A DNA stretch of 55,519 nt from Eubacteriaceae bacterium (GCA_902362875.1 CABIYF010000021.1:1-55519), one strand, 5' to 3'; shown: positions 39,458 to 48,465, counted from the first letter of the stretch. The notes: a model not told the origin generated them from the sequence alone. Program-made: numbers and translations.

Positions 39458-39507
39458 TTGAATCAAAGATTAAATAATTATAAACTATACGTTAGCGAAT
39501 ACTAACC
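39458..39507 (+). promoter_or_regulatory. Promoter of the apbE operon with an inverted-repeat operator
   Basis: TTGAAT (39458-39463), a 17 bp spacer and TAAACT (39481-39486) form a moderate promoter. Immediately downstream, where polymerase would start, is GTTAG-CGAATA-CTAAC (39491-39506), an inverted repeat with perfect 5 bp arms. A site at this place would act as a repressor-binding operator. The regulator is not identified. Confidence 0.5.
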
Positions 39508-39523
39508 TAGAAGGATGAATCAA

Positions 39524-40585
39524 ATGAAAATAAAAAAGTTAATATGTATTGGAATACTGGGGATTTTCTGTGCTGTTTCTGCAGTTGGATGTGGAAAGAA
39601 AGAGAACACAAAGACAACAACAGAAGCATCCAGTGAAGAAGATACCCAAGAAGCAAGTACACAGGTCTTTGCTATGGATACCTATATGAATTTAAAAGCA
39701 TATGGGAAGAATGCACAAAAGGCAGTCGATGATGCCAAATCAGAGATTGAACGATTAGATAAATTGTGGTCTGCCGTTGATGAAAACAGTGAGATCTATC
39801 AGCTGAATCAAAAGAAGAAAATGAAAGTCTCTGATGAGACATTAGAGCTGATCGAGTTCGCAAAGAAAAAATCAGCACAGTCAGGAGATGCTTTTGACAT
39901 TTCTATCTATCCGATCGTTGAGTTATGGGGATTCCCAACACAGAAATATCGTGTGCCATCAGACAGTGAGATTAAAAGTCTCCTAAAAAATGTAGATTGC
40001 CAGAAGATCAAAGTCAACAAGAAAACAAACGTAGTAACACTCGAGAAGAATATGAAAATTGATCTTGGTGGAATTGCAAAGGGATATACTTCCCAGAGAA
40101 TCGCGAAAGTTTACAAAGAAGATGGCGTAAAAAGCGGTGTGATCAGTCTTGGAGGAAATGTTCAGGCAATTGGTAAAAAAACAGACGGAAGTTACTGGAA
40201 AGTAGGTGTTCAGTCACCAGATGATACAGAGAATATGATCGGGGCATATGAGGCAGACGATGAAGCAGTCATCACTTCTGGAGCTTACGAGAGATATTTC
40301 GAGAAAAATGGAAAACGATATCATCATATCATTGACCCGGCAACAGGGAAACCATCGGAGAAAGACCTGAAATCTGTAACGATCATCAGTAAAAATGGTA
40401 CATTATCCGATACATTATCAACAACATTGTTTGTCATGGGAAAAGACAAAGCCATTTCTTACTGGAAGAAACATAGTAGTGAATTTAACATGATCCTTGT
40501 GGATAACAATGATAAAATTTATATTTCACAGGGAATTGAAGGACGTTTTAGTTCAGAGAATGATTACAAAGTAGTTAAGAAATAG
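39524..40585 (+). CDS. apbE: FAD:protein FMN transferase (ApbE lipoprotein)
   Basis: The 353-residue ApbE covalently attaches FMN from FAD to a Thr in target proteins outside the membrane. It has a lipobox, AVSAVGCG, placing it on the outer face. Family motifs include FAMDTYMNLKAYG, the FDISIYPIVELWGF segment, KIDLGGIAKGYTSQRIA, GVISLGGNVQAIG, ITSGAYERYF, HHIIDPATGKPS and SDTLSTTLFVMG. The ATG at 39524 fits the AGAAGGA site better than the one nine bases earlier. Its likely substrates are encoded in the next two genes. Confidence 0.95.
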   Translation: MKIKKLICIGILGIFCAVSAVGCGKKENTKTTTEASSEEDTQEASTQVFAMDTYMNLKAYGKNAQKAVDDAKSEIERLDKLWSAVDENSEIYQLNQKKKMKVSDETLELIEFAKKKSAQSGDAFDISIYPIVELWGFPTQKYRVPSDSEIKSLLKNVDCQKIKVNKKTNVVTLEKNMKIDLGGIAKGYTSQRIAKVYKEDGVKSGVISLGGNVQAIGKKTDGSYWKVGVQSPDDTENMIGAYEADDEAVITSGAYERYFEKNGKRYHHIIDPATGKPSEKDLKSVTIISKNGTLSDTLSTTLFVMGKDKAISYWKKHSSEFNMILVDNNDKIYISQGIEGRFSSENDYKVVKK

Positions 40586-40599
40586 AGAGAAGGAAAGAT

Positions 40600-42195
40600 A
40601 TGAAGATTATTGATAAACTGAAAAATGTCAATCTGATTCAGTTTGTACCTGCATTATTTATTATAAGTCTTGTTGGAAACAGCATTTTAGGCTACACTGC
40701 TCCAAAGGCAAAATTGCAGAAAAATGTAGGTGAGAGTCAGGTAGAAGCAGCGACAATCGCAAAGAAAAAGACAAAGAAAGCGAATGCTGGAGATATTGAT
40801 CTAAGCAAGATCAAGGATGGAACTTATGAAGGACAGGCAAACGGATATCGTGGGCTTGTGAAAGTAGCTGTAACAGTAAAAGACCATAAGATCACAGCAA
40901 TTAAAGTATTAAGTAATTCCGATGATGCAGCATTCTTTGGACGTGCATCAGCAGGCGTGATCAAAAGTATTATAGAGAAACAGTCATTAAAAGTTGATGT
41001 AGTCAGCGGAGCAACTTACAGCTCTAATGGAATCATCAAAGCGGTTAAAAATGCATTAACTGGAGAAGAAGATAAATCATCAGCGAAGGCAAGTGGTTCA
41101 TCCAAATCAGCAGGAAGTGTTGGAACAGCAGATGAATCAGGTACATATAAAGATGGAACATTTACAGGAACAGCCTCAGGGTATCATGGAACTGTAAAAG
41201 TATCTGTAACGATCAAGAATAATAAGATTAAGGCAATCAAAGTATTAGAAAGCCATGATGATGCAGCGTATTTTAATCGTGCAAAAGGAATCTTACTTCC
41301 ATTGATGATCAAGAAACAAAGCACAAATGTTGATGCAGTCAGCGGAGCAACATTTAGTTCAAATGGAATTATCAAAGCGGTTCGTAATGCCTTAAAGAAG
41401 GCAGTAGTGAAGGGATCTTCAAGCAGTTCAGATTCCGATAACAACAGTTCAAGCACAAAGAAAAATACGACAGACAATGTTACTGGAGTATATAAAGATG
41501 GTGTTTATGAAGGAACAGGAAAGGGATTCCGTGGAAATATCACAGTCAGTGTAAGAATTAAACACAGCAAGATCGTAGAGATCAAGCTTGTAAAGAATGA
41601 AAAAGATGATTCCGCATACTTTAACAAGGCATGGAATGAAGTTCCATACAGCATTATTGCGATGCAGACAGCCAATGCAGATAAAGTGGATGTCGTCAGT
41701 GGTGCAACTTACAGTTCCAATGGTATTATGGAAGCTGTTAGAAATGCATTGAAGAAGGCTGTTGCGAAGAAAGATACGACATCAAATAGTAACAGTAATA
41801 GTAATAACAGCAGCAGTGATAATAATAATTCATCAAAAGATGATGATAATAACACTGATCCAGTGACACCATCAGAACCGACTACAGACGATGAAACAGT
41901 ATATACAGGAACAGCAGTTTGTGAGCCAGATAAAAGCAAGCAGTTTGATCCATATAATATATCATTAGAAATCGTAGTTTCATCTGATGGAACAGTGAAA
42001 AGAATCCAGAATATCACATGGGATGATGACAGTATGTCTGGATGGTGCAATCTTGCAAAGAGAAGAATGCCAAACAGACTGTTAGCATCAGGAACAGATA
42101 CGGATAGAGAATATGATATCGTCAGTGGAGCAACATGTTCCAGCAAGGCAATGATCAATGCATACAAAGATGCGGTCTCAAAGATAAAAAAATAA
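40600..42195 (+). CDS. Extracytosolic protein with four FMN-binding domains
   Basis: The 531-residue protein has an N-terminal membrane anchor (about 12-32) and four FMN-binding (FMN_bind) domains at about 65-158, 180-268, 292-392 and 427-530. They are joined by Ser/Asn/Thr-rich linkers. Each domain carries the flavinylation motif: SGATYSS, SGATFSS, SGATYSS and SGATCSS, where the Thr takes FMN. Domains 1-3 share DGTYEGxxxGYRG starts. Domain 4 is divergent. Four flavins on one chain suggest an electron wire or buffer on the outer face of the membrane, fed by the iron-sulfur membrane protein two genes downstream. It lies 14 bp after apbE. Confidence 0.9.
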   Translation: MKIIDKLKNVNLIQFVPALFIISLVGNSILGYTAPKAKLQKNVGESQVEAATIAKKKTKKANAGDIDLSKIKDGTYEGQANGYRGLVKVAVTVKDHKITAIKVLSNSDDAAFFGRASAGVIKSIIEKQSLKVDVVSGATYSSNGIIKAVKNALTGEEDKSSAKASGSSKSAGSVGTADESGTYKDGTFTGTASGYHGTVKVSVTIKNNKIKAIKVLESHDDAAYFNRAKGILLPLMIKKQSTNVDAVSGATFSSNGIIKAVRNALKKAVVKGSSSSSDSDNNSSSTKKNTTDNVTGVYKDGVYEGTGKGFRGNITVSVRIKHSKIVEIKLVKNEKDDSAYFNKAWNEVPYSIIAMQTANADKVDVVSGATYSSNGIMEAVRNALKKAVAKKDTTSNSNSNSNNSSSDNNNSSKDDDNNTDPVTPSEPTTDDETVYTGTAVCEPDKSKQFDPYNISLEIVVSSDGTVKRIQNITWDDDSMSGWCNLAKRRMPNRLLASGTDTDREYDIVSGATCSSKAMINAYKDAVSKIKK

Positions 42196-42208
42196 GAGGA
42201 AACGATAA

Positions 42209-42625
42209 ATGAAACAACAGTTAAAGAAACATAAGCATTTCCTTATGAAGCTTTTTAATCTTGTTTTGATCATCTCGGTATGTGTTGTATATCATAATAT
42301 TGCGACGATCAGAGCAGAGAAAGAAGCTAAGATCGCAGCTCAAAACAGCGGATCGGGTTCGTGGAAAGATGGAACTTATGAAGGAAGTGGACAAGGATTC
42401 GGAGGCCAGATTGTAGTCAGTGTTACGATCAAGAATGGATCGATTTCCGATATCCAGATCAAAGAAGCCAAAAATGAAGATAGTGCATATTTTAATAATG
42501 CAAAAAAAATCATAGATACAATGAAACAAAAGCAGACAGCAGATGTTGATGTAGCCAGTGGAGCGACATATAGCTCGAAAGGTATCATCGCTGCTGTACA
42601 AAATGCTTTGAAGGAGGCGTCATAA
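42209..42625 (+). CDS. Membrane-anchored protein with one FMN-binding domain
   Basis: This 138-residue protein has one membrane helix (about 12-30), a short linker, and a single FMN_bind domain. The domain begins GTYEGSGQGFGGQIVVSVTI and ends ASGATYSSKGIIAAVQNAL, with the flavin-accepting Thr near residue 122. It is a likely link between the membrane iron-sulfur protein and the four-flavin protein. It starts 13 bp after the previous gene, and its TAA overlaps the next ATG by one base, so translation is coupled. Confidence 0.9.
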   Translation: MKQQLKKHKHFLMKLFNLVLIISVCVVYHNIATIRAEKEAKIAAQNSGSGSWKDGTYEGSGQGFGGQIVVSVTIKNGSISDIQIKEAKNEDSAYFNNAKKIIDTMKQKQTADVDVASGATYSSKGIIAAVQNALKEAS

Positions 42626-43473
42626 TGAACCTTAGACAAAAGAGAGACATAAGACGCCTTGGCCGGCAGCTTATTCAGATCATCTTTTTCTTCTGGATGC
42701 CGGCATTATACACATCGGCATTTTCCGGTGTGAGATATGTAGTCGAACAAATCAGAGCAGGCAAGCCGATCGAGCAGAATGCATTCTTAGTTATGCTGAT
42801 CGCATTATGCGGATTTACCATTTTATTTGGAAGATTCTTCTGCGGATATGCCTGTGCATTTGGAACCTTGGGAGATGGAATGTATGCCTTATCCCAATGG
42901 GTTCAGAAAAAGTTAAAAAAGAAGCTTCCGTGGGTATCAGAGAAAACCGGACGGAAACTTCAGAAAATTAAATATATAGTGTTACTAGTCTTAATGCTGA
43001 TTTATGCATTAGGATTTACAAAAAAATTCCATGGAACCAGTCCTTGGGAAGTATTTTCCATGTTGTACACAGGTAAGATTCCAGACGCCGGTTATTTAGC
43101 CGGATGGATCATCTTTGTACTTATACTGGTGGGTATGTGCCTTAAAGAAAGATTTTTCTGCCAATATCTATGTCCGATGGGAGCAATCTTTGCATGGTTA
43201 CCGGTATTGCCGTTTTCCGTACTCGACAGAGACCGAAGCAACTGCATTCCAAAGTGCCGTGCATGTGAGATCAAGTGCCCTGTAGATTATCAGATCAAAA
43301 GGGACCAGAAGAATGGCGGGGAATGTATTCATTGTATGCAATGTGTAGATGTGTGTCCGAAACAGAATATTCATCTGGGTTCAGGGAAGAAGTTGAAAGG
43401 TAACGAATTGTTTATCATTGTTCTGAAACTGGCAGTATTTATTGCAGTTTGTATTTTTGCACAAAGTTTATAA
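42625..43473 (+). CDS. NapH/NosR-type membrane iron-sulfur protein
   Basis: The 282-residue protein has about five membrane helices. The two CxxxC-type motifs at helix ends, FCGYACAFG and FCQYLCPMG, are the Fer4_5 pattern of NapH, NosR and CcoG. Toward the C-terminus come the ferredoxin clusters CIPKCRACEIKCPVD and CIHCMQCVDVCPKQ, enough for two [4Fe-4S]. A last helix follows. It should pass electrons across the membrane to the flavin domains. The cytosolic donor and final acceptor are not in the operon. Confidence 0.9.
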   Translation: MNLRQKRDIRRLGRQLIQIIFFFWMPALYTSAFSGVRYVVEQIRAGKPIEQNAFLVMLIALCGFTILFGRFFCGYACAFGTLGDGMYALSQWVQKKLKKKLPWVSEKTGRKLQKIKYIVLLVLMLIYALGFTKKFHGTSPWEVFSMLYTGKIPDAGYLAGWIIFVLILVGMCLKERFFCQYLCPMGAIFAWLPVLPFSVLDRDRSNCIPKCRACEIKCPVDYQIKRDQKNGGECIHCMQCVDVCPKQNIHLGSGKKLKGNELFIIVLKLAVFIAVCIFAQSL

Positions 43474-43496
43474 GAATAAAATGATTTCAAGAAAAT

Positions 43497-43540
43497 AAAA
43501 AACACAGCAGGATTGATAGGAGATTCCTGCTGTGTTTTTT
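43497..43540. terminator. Bidirectional terminator between convergent genes
   Basis: A 16 bp perfect stem (43497-43512 with 43525-43540) is flanked by A and T runs on its two sides. It ends both the flavin operon and murG. Confidence 0.9.
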
Positions 43541-43551
43541 GATATTAGAAA

Positions 43552-44631
43552 TTATTTACGTCGTTTCTGGGCAGCTAACTGATTTGCAAGATTCACAATC
43601 GTCTCAATTGGATTTGCAAGTTCACTCGTATTCATTGCTTCCACATACTTATCACGGTCTTCATAAACGCTGTTCACTGCATTTAATAAAGTCTCACTCG
43701 TAACATCCTTCTCCTGAAGCACATAACTGTAACCCTGATTCTCAAAAGATTCAGCATTGAGGATCTGGTCTCCACGGCTGGCTTCTAATCCGAGAGGGAT
43801 TAAGATATTAGGCTTGCGAAGTGCAAGAAGCTCACAGATCGCATTGGCTCCGGCACGAGATACAACAACGTTAGCACATGCAAAATAGTGTTTTAATTCA
43901 GCCTTTACATATTCAAACTGTTTGTAACCTTCTCTGCCTTCAAGGCTTTCATCCAGATTGTTACGTCCGCATAGATGAATGATCTGGTATTTCTCAAGTA
44001 AAGCATCAATATTGTTTCGGATCGCATTGTTGATCGCAACAGATCCAAGACTTCCACCGATAACAAGAAGTACAGGTTTATCTTCTGTAAAACCGCAAAG
44101 GCGAAGACCTTCTTCACGTTTTCCTGTAAATAATTCTTCACGGATTGGAGAACCTGTTAAAACGGCTTTCCCTTCTGGAAGAAGCTTCACTGTCTCAGGG
44201 AAGTTACAGCATACCTTGCTTGCACTAGGAATACTTAATTTGTTAGCTAATCCTGGTGTCATATCAGATTCATGAATGATAACCGGAATATGAAGCTGTT
44301 TCGCAGCAAATACAACAGGGACAGTAACAAAACCACCCTTTGAAAATACAACATCTGGACGAAGTTTCTTTAAGATCTTTTTCGCTTCAAAAAATCCCTT
44401 GATCACACGGAATGGATCAGAGAAGTTCTTGATATCAAAGTATCTGCGAAGTTTTCCAGAAGAAATTCCAAAATATTTAACGCCGATATCTTCGATCAGT
44501 TTCTTTTCCATACCTTCGTAAGATCCGATGTAGTAAATATTGTATCCCTCATCGATCAGTTTCGGTACAAGTGCCATATTTGGTGTAACATGTCCGGCAG
44601 TTCCTCCACCGGTTAATACGATTCGTTTCAT
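43552..44631 (-). CDS. murG: UDP-GlcNAc transferase MurG
   Basis: MurG (359 residues) adds GlcNAc to lipid I to make lipid II. The N-terminal [15 protein letters not shown] loop, [30 protein letters not shown] and [14 protein letters not shown] with the following [12 protein letters not shown] are all recognisable. The start codon overlaps nothing and lies 17 bp after the TSCPD gene. It stands apart from a division/cell-wall cluster, as is common in Lachnospiraceae, though other glycosyltransferase 28 enzymes are a remote alternative. Confidence 0.93.
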   Translation of the reverse strand: MKRIVLTGGGTAGHVTPNMALVPKLIDEGYNIYYIGSYEGMEKKLIEDIGVKYFGISSGKLRRYFDIKNFSDPFRVIKGFFEAKKILKKLRPDVVFSKGGFVTVPVVFAAKQLHIPVIIHESDMTPGLANKLSIPSASKVCCNFPETVKLLPEGKAVLTGSPIREELFTGKREEGLRLCGFTEDKPVLLVIGGSLGSVAINNAIRNNIDALLEKYQIIHLCGRNNLDESLEGREGYKQFEYVKAELKHYFACANVVVSRAGANAICELLALRKPNILIPLGLEASRGDQILNAESFENQGYSYVLQEKDVTSETLLNAVNSVYEDRDKYVEAMNTSELANPIETIVNLANQLAAQKRRK

Positions 44632-44648
44632 GATTCTTTCTCACCCCA

Positions 44649-44894
44649 TTAATGATTTTCTTTGTACTCGATCAGCGCTTTAGAAAGCTGGTCTGGACAT
44701 GAAGTTCCACGGAAACCACACTGGATTCCAGATAATTTGTCGATGACTTCATCAATAGGAAGTCCTTTTGCTAAAGCAGCAACACCAGTTGTATTTCCCT
44801 GGCATCCACCAACAAAATTGATATCTGTTAAGATTCCATCCTCTACTTCAAATTCGATTTCGCTGGAACAAGTTCCTTTTGTTTTATATACCAT
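44649..44894 (-). CDS. TSCPD-domain protein
   Basis: This 81-residue protein consists of one TSCPD domain. The naming motif GTSCPDQLSKAL is at residues 62-73, and the cysteine patterns GTCSSEIEFEV and FVGGCQGNTTGV precede it. TSCPD domains also occur at the end of some ribonucleotide reductases; the stand-alone form has no assigned role. The cysteines could hold a metal. It starts the two-gene unit with murG and has an AGGAGG site before the ATG. Confidence 0.9.
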   Translation of the reverse strand: MVYKTKGTCSSEIEFEVEDGILTDINFVGGCQGNTTGVAALAKGLPIDEVIDKLSGIQCGFRGTSCPDQLSKALIEYKENH

Positions 44895-45082
44895 AATTAA
44901 ATTATCCTCCTGTAAAATTAAAATTGCATATTAGAAAAACTTTCTCAAAATATACATAATGAATTATAGAGCAAGAAGATGTGTATTTCAAGCTTAGAAT
45001 TCAAAGGGGTTCGCAATTGACAGGATATGCGATTTCTCGTAAACTGAAATTAAATGATATTACAAAGATAAGGAGAACAGAT

Positions 45083-45775
45083 ATGATAGGTATTATCGGA
45101 GCCATGGAAGAAGAAGTCAGCCAGCTGATCGAAGCCATGGAACAGAAGGAAAAAGTAACCCGTGCAGGTATGGATTTTTACTGTGGAAATTTAAATGGAA
45201 AAGATGTTGTAATCGTACAGAGTGGAATTGGAAAAGTTAATATGGCACTTTGCACACAGATTCTTGCAGATAAATTTGATGTAAAAGCAGTGATCAACAC
45301 AGGTGTTGCAGGTGGATTATACAAAGATATCGAGATCGGAGATATCGTGATCTCAAAAGATGCAGTGCAGCATGACGTTGATGCAACTGTATTTGGATAT
45401 AAAGTTGGGGAGATTCCTAGAATGGATACTTCTTATTTCGAAGCAGATAAAGATCTGATCGAGCTTGCGAAGAAAACATGTGAGGAAGTCAATCCAGATA
45501 TCAATTGCTATGTCGGAAGAGTTGTCAGCGGTGACCAGTTTATTTCAGATAACGAGAAGAAACACTATCTGATCAATGAATTTGATGGATACTGTGCTGA
45601 AATGGAAGGTGCAGCCATGGCACAGGCAGCACATTTAAACCAGATTCCATTTATTGTATTACGTGCAATTTCTGATAAAGCAGACCAGGAAGCAGCAGGA
45701 AGTTACGAAGAATTTGAAAAAGCGGCAATAAAACACATTGTTCGCCTTGTTCTTGGAATATTAGACAGAATGTAG
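45083..45775 (+). CDS. mtnN: 5'-methylthioadenosine/S-adenosylhomocysteine nucleosidase
   Basis: This 230-residue nucleosidase splits MTA and SAH, releasing adenine and the sugar thioether, and feeds methionine salvage and AI-2 formation. Motifs are GIIGAMEEEVSQL, QSGIGKVNMAL, NTGVAGGL, SGDQFI, CAEMEGAAMAQAA and ISDKADQEA, with catalytic Glu and Asp present. The frame is open for 34 more codons upstream, but the ATG at 45083 has AAGGAG and gives standard length. Confidence 0.96.
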   Translation: MIGIIGAMEEEVSQLIEAMEQKEKVTRAGMDFYCGNLNGKDVVIVQSGIGKVNMALCTQILADKFDVKAVINTGVAGGLYKDIEIGDIVISKDAVQHDVDATVFGYKVGEIPRMDTSYFEADKDLIELAKKTCEEVNPDINCYVGRVVSGDQFISDNEKKHYLINEFDGYCAEMEGAAMAQAAHLNQIPFIVLRAISDKADQEAAGSYEEFEKAAIKHIVRLVLGILDRM

Positions 45776-45860
45776 TCTAACTTTGTAGGACGGTTTCTCT
45801 TAAGTTTTCAAAGCAATCCTTTTATAATGATAAACAACAAATATAAAAGGAGAGACAGCT

Positions 45861-46550
45861 ATGGAAATGTTAAGAGAAACTTTTTTTGTGCAGGGACTGA
45901 TCGTTTCTGTGTTGGCAGCAGTATTGGTGAAGATCATTGTATGGCGCAATTACCACAAATTGCTTGTTTCATCTGAAGAAATGGACAGGCCCAAACGATA
46001 CTGGATCGGAACACTAAAGAAAAAGATAGAAAATTACTATTCATTACATGCGAAAGTGAATAATATCAGCTGTATTGTGGATAAATACCTTGAAGCAAAT
46101 AAGATTATGGGGATAAATTCATTTTTTCTGGAACAAATTCCGGGGATATGTGGAATCCTGTGTGTTGGATTAGGCTGTCTTGGGGCGGTCAAAGGAATTC
46201 TCATGAATTCGGACATCAATTTCTGGGGAAGACAGTTGATCGTTGGAACGATGTTTGGAATTGCAGTGTTTCTGTTTGACAGACTGACTGATATGGAGCA
46301 TACGAAGAGAAAGATTAAAACGAATCTCCTATATTATCTGGAAAATATTCTTCCGAACCGTATGGAAAAAGACTTGAAAAAACAGAATTACGAAAAAAAT
46401 GAAAAAATTAAAAAAAGTCAGGAAATCAAAAAAGAAAAAGAAGATGCAAGACAATTAAAGCAGCATTGGGGTGAGATTGCAAGTGCAAGGGAACTGCAGC
46501 TTACGGATGAAGATATCCAGACGCTGAAAGATTTTATCAAAGATTTATAA
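45861..46550 (+). CDS. Membrane protein of unknown function
   Basis: The 229-residue protein has membrane helices at about 9-27, 92-111 and 124-141. Two basic soluble stretches lie between and after them. The C-terminal 70 residues are a highly charged coiled-coil-like segment, ending in ELQLTDEDIQTLKDFIKDL. I do not recognise the family. AAAAGGAGAG precedes the ATG. The PdaA-like deacetylase follows 46 bp downstream on the same strand, which hints at an envelope or sporulation context. Confidence 0.75.
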   Translation: MEMLRETFFVQGLIVSVLAAVLVKIIVWRNYHKLLVSSEEMDRPKRYWIGTLKKKIENYYSLHAKVNNISCIVDKYLEANKIMGINSFFLEQIPGICGILCVGLGCLGAVKGILMNSDINFWGRQLIVGTMFGIAVFLFDRLTDMEHTKRKIKTNLLYYLENILPNRMEKDLKKQNYEKNEKIKKSQEIKKEKEDARQLKQHWGEIASARELQLTDEDIQTLKDFIKDL

Positions 46551-46596
46551 ATGCAGATCATAGTTCATACATATATACAAAAAGGATTTGTGAATC

Positions 46597-47451
46597 ATGA
46601 AAAGTATATGTGTGACTCTTGTGTTACTGTTAACATGTTTGTTGACTGCTTGTCAGATACCAACAGGCAAGAAGACAAATTTAAATGAAACAACTTCCAG
46701 CACATCGCAGGCATCTTATACAGAACAGGAAAAATATCAGGAGACATCAGGAGAGACAGCACAGGGAATCGAACGCTGGTGGTTAAAGAGAAATGAAAAA
46801 CACCAGACTCCGGAAGTATCGGATCATATTGACCTGTCAAAGTATGATGCATATTATGTGAATCCGAAATGCAAGAAAAAGAAGATATTTCTCACGTTTG
46901 ACTGTGGATATGAAAATGGATTTACTCCGAAAATTCTGGATGTTTTGAAAAAACAAAAAGTTGTAGCAGCTTTTTTTGTAACCAAACCATTTATTCGGGA
47001 AGGAACAGAGCTGGTAAGAAGGATGAAAAGAGAAGGACATATTGTCGGAAATCACACAGTACATCATAAAAGTATGCCAACCTTATCAGACAGAGATAAT
47101 AAACAGGAGATTATCGACTGCGCACAGTACTGCAAGGAAGCGACAGGATATGAGATGGATCATTTTATCCGGCCGCCGATGGGAGAGTACAATGAAAAGA
47201 CACTCAAATTAACAAAATCAATGGGATATAAGACGATATTCTGGAGTATGGCATATGTGGACTTTGATGTTAATAAACAGCCTGGAAAAGATTATGTGGT
47301 GGAACATTTTAAGAAATATACACATAATGGAGCAATCCCGCTGATGCATAACGTATCACAGTCAAATGCAGAAGCACTCGATGAAGTAATCACGAATCTA
47401 AAGAAAGAAGGATATGAGTTTGAATCATTGAAAAAGCTTTCATCCTATTGA
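46597..47451 (+). CDS. Polysaccharide deacetylase lipoprotein, PdaA-like
   Basis: This 284-residue NodB-fold enzyme has a lipobox LLTACQIP with Cys19, so it is anchored outside. The catalytic motifs are FLTFDCGYENG (base Asp), GNHTVHHKSMP (metal histidines), IRPPMGEYNE and ALPLMHNV-like AIPLMHNVSQS near the end. The TFDxGYENG form is the signature of PdaA, which makes muramic-delta-lactam in the spore cortex. A vegetative peptidoglycan deacetylase is the alternative. An N-terminal Ser/Thr/Gln-rich linker of about 25 residues follows the anchor. Confidence 0.88.
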   Translation: MKSICVTLVLLLTCLLTACQIPTGKKTNLNETTSSTSQASYTEQEKYQETSGETAQGIERWWLKRNEKHQTPEVSDHIDLSKYDAYYVNPKCKKKKIFLTFDCGYENGFTPKILDVLKKQKVVAAFFVTKPFIREGTELVRRMKREGHIVGNHTVHHKSMPTLSDRDNKQEIIDCAQYCKEATGYEMDHFIRPPMGEYNEKTLKLTKSMGYKTIFWSMAYVDFDVNKQPGKDYVVEHFKKYTHNGAIPLMHNVSQSNAEALDEVITNLKKEGYEFESLKKLSSY

Positions 47452-47520
47452 AACAAACAGGTGAGTCTGATAAAATAAGTGGCGTTGAAATATAAAGAAT
47501 GAAGATTACAGGAGATACAG

Positions 47521-48036
47521 ATGAACAAGATTGCACAGTTTCATAAAGTAAGCTTTGAACAGTTTGAAGAAAGCTGGAAAGACAGCTTCCCAGGAACTTC
47601 AGATGAAGAGATCAAAGCGATTTACGATGGAATCAAACTTCCAAAGAGAGCAACAAGAGGATCAGCAGGATATGATTTCTTCAGTCCAGTTGATTTTACA
47701 TTAAAACCAGGAGAGACAATTAAGATTCCAACAGGAATCAGAGTATTTATTGAAGAAGACTGGGTATTAAACATTTTCCCAAGAAGCGGACTGGGATTTA
47801 AATTCCGTCTTCAGATGAATAATACAGTTGGAATTATTGACAGTGATTATTTTTATTCAGATAATGAAGGTCATATCTTTGTAAAATTAACAAATGACAG
47901 CAACGAAGGTAAAACAGTTTCTGTCGAACAGGGAACTGGTATGGTACAGGGAATCTTTATGCAGTACGGAGTTACAATTGATGATGAAGTAACAGAAGTA
48001 CGCAATGGTGGATTCGGAAGTACAACAAAAAAATAA
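47521..48036 (+). CDS. dut: dUTP diphosphatase (dUTPase)
   Basis: The 171-residue protein hydrolyses dUTP to dUMP, keeping uracil out of DNA. Motif 1 is RATRGSAGYDF, motif 2 PRSGLGFKFRLQM, motif 3 NTVGIIDSDYF, motif 4 EQGTGMVQGIF and the C-terminal motif GGFGST, all of the trimeric dUTPase family. An N-terminal extension of about 30 residues with ISFEQFEESW-like sequence is longer than in E. coli Dut. ACAGGAGATACAG precedes the ATG. Confidence 0.92.
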   Translation: MNKIAQFHKVSFEQFEESWKDSFPGTSDEEIKAIYDGIKLPKRATRGSAGYDFFSPVDFTLKPGETIKIPTGIRVFIEEDWVLNIFPRSGLGFKFRLQMNNTVGIIDSDYFYSDNEGHIFVKLTNDSNEGKTVSVEQGTGMVQGIFMQYGVTIDDEVTEVRNGGFGSTTKK

Positions 48037-48046
48037 AGTAAAATAA

Positions 48047-48083
48047 AAACGATCGGAGAAGTGGAAACTCCGATCGTTTTTTT
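48047..48083 (+). terminator. Terminator after dut
   Basis: A strong stem AACGATCGGAG with CTCCGATCGTT, a 9-base loop and eight T follow the stop codon. Confidence 0.92.
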
Positions 48084-48378
48084 TGCTGTATGGAAGTGAT
48101 GAGATTCCATACAGCAGCTGATATGTAAGAGAGATTGATGGTAGATAGATATGATTTGAAATTTATATTCAATCTAAGAAATCACGATGCAGCAAACAAA
48201 AATAGGGTTTTCGTTAACGTTTTTGTGATTGCTTGTTATTATTTGTGCTATATGATTAACAGTTACATTAAAAATTCTATCATTTTCTCCCTTACATACT
48301 ATAAACTAGCGTTTTAGAAAAAAGGGAAACTTTTTTCTAAAAAGTTTTAATGGTGTGGATATCGTTGTGAGGAACGTC

Positions 48379-48405
48379 AAAAAGGCAGGAAAAACCTGCC
48401 TTTTT
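48379..48405. terminator. Second hairpin in the 48 kb gap
   Basis: A perfect 11 bp stem (48379-48389 with 48395-48405), AAAAAGGCAGG with CCTGCCTTTTT, has a 5-base loop and works in either direction. The leftward gene at 48466 ends 60 bp to its right, so this is probably its terminator. The rest of the 48037-48465 gap shows no gene or RNA that I can support. Confidence 0.8.
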
Positions 48406-48465
48406 GGAACGAGTAAGGATTATGTGAATGTTTGATTTTTTAGTTTCTAGTTTTAAATTTCAATT

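Noticed and set aside
40600..42195. Repeated DNA blocks every ~330 bp in the four-FMN gene, considered as a CRISPR or other repeat array
   Set aside because: The repeats are diverged protein domains in one frame, not short exact repeats with unique spacers. No CRISPR array was seen anywhere in the window.
48084..48378. Possible small RNA or decayed gene in the gap after dut
   Set aside because: A short frame on the plus strand (48135-48317) has no ribosome site or recognisable protein features, and no stable fold beyond the flanking terminators was found.
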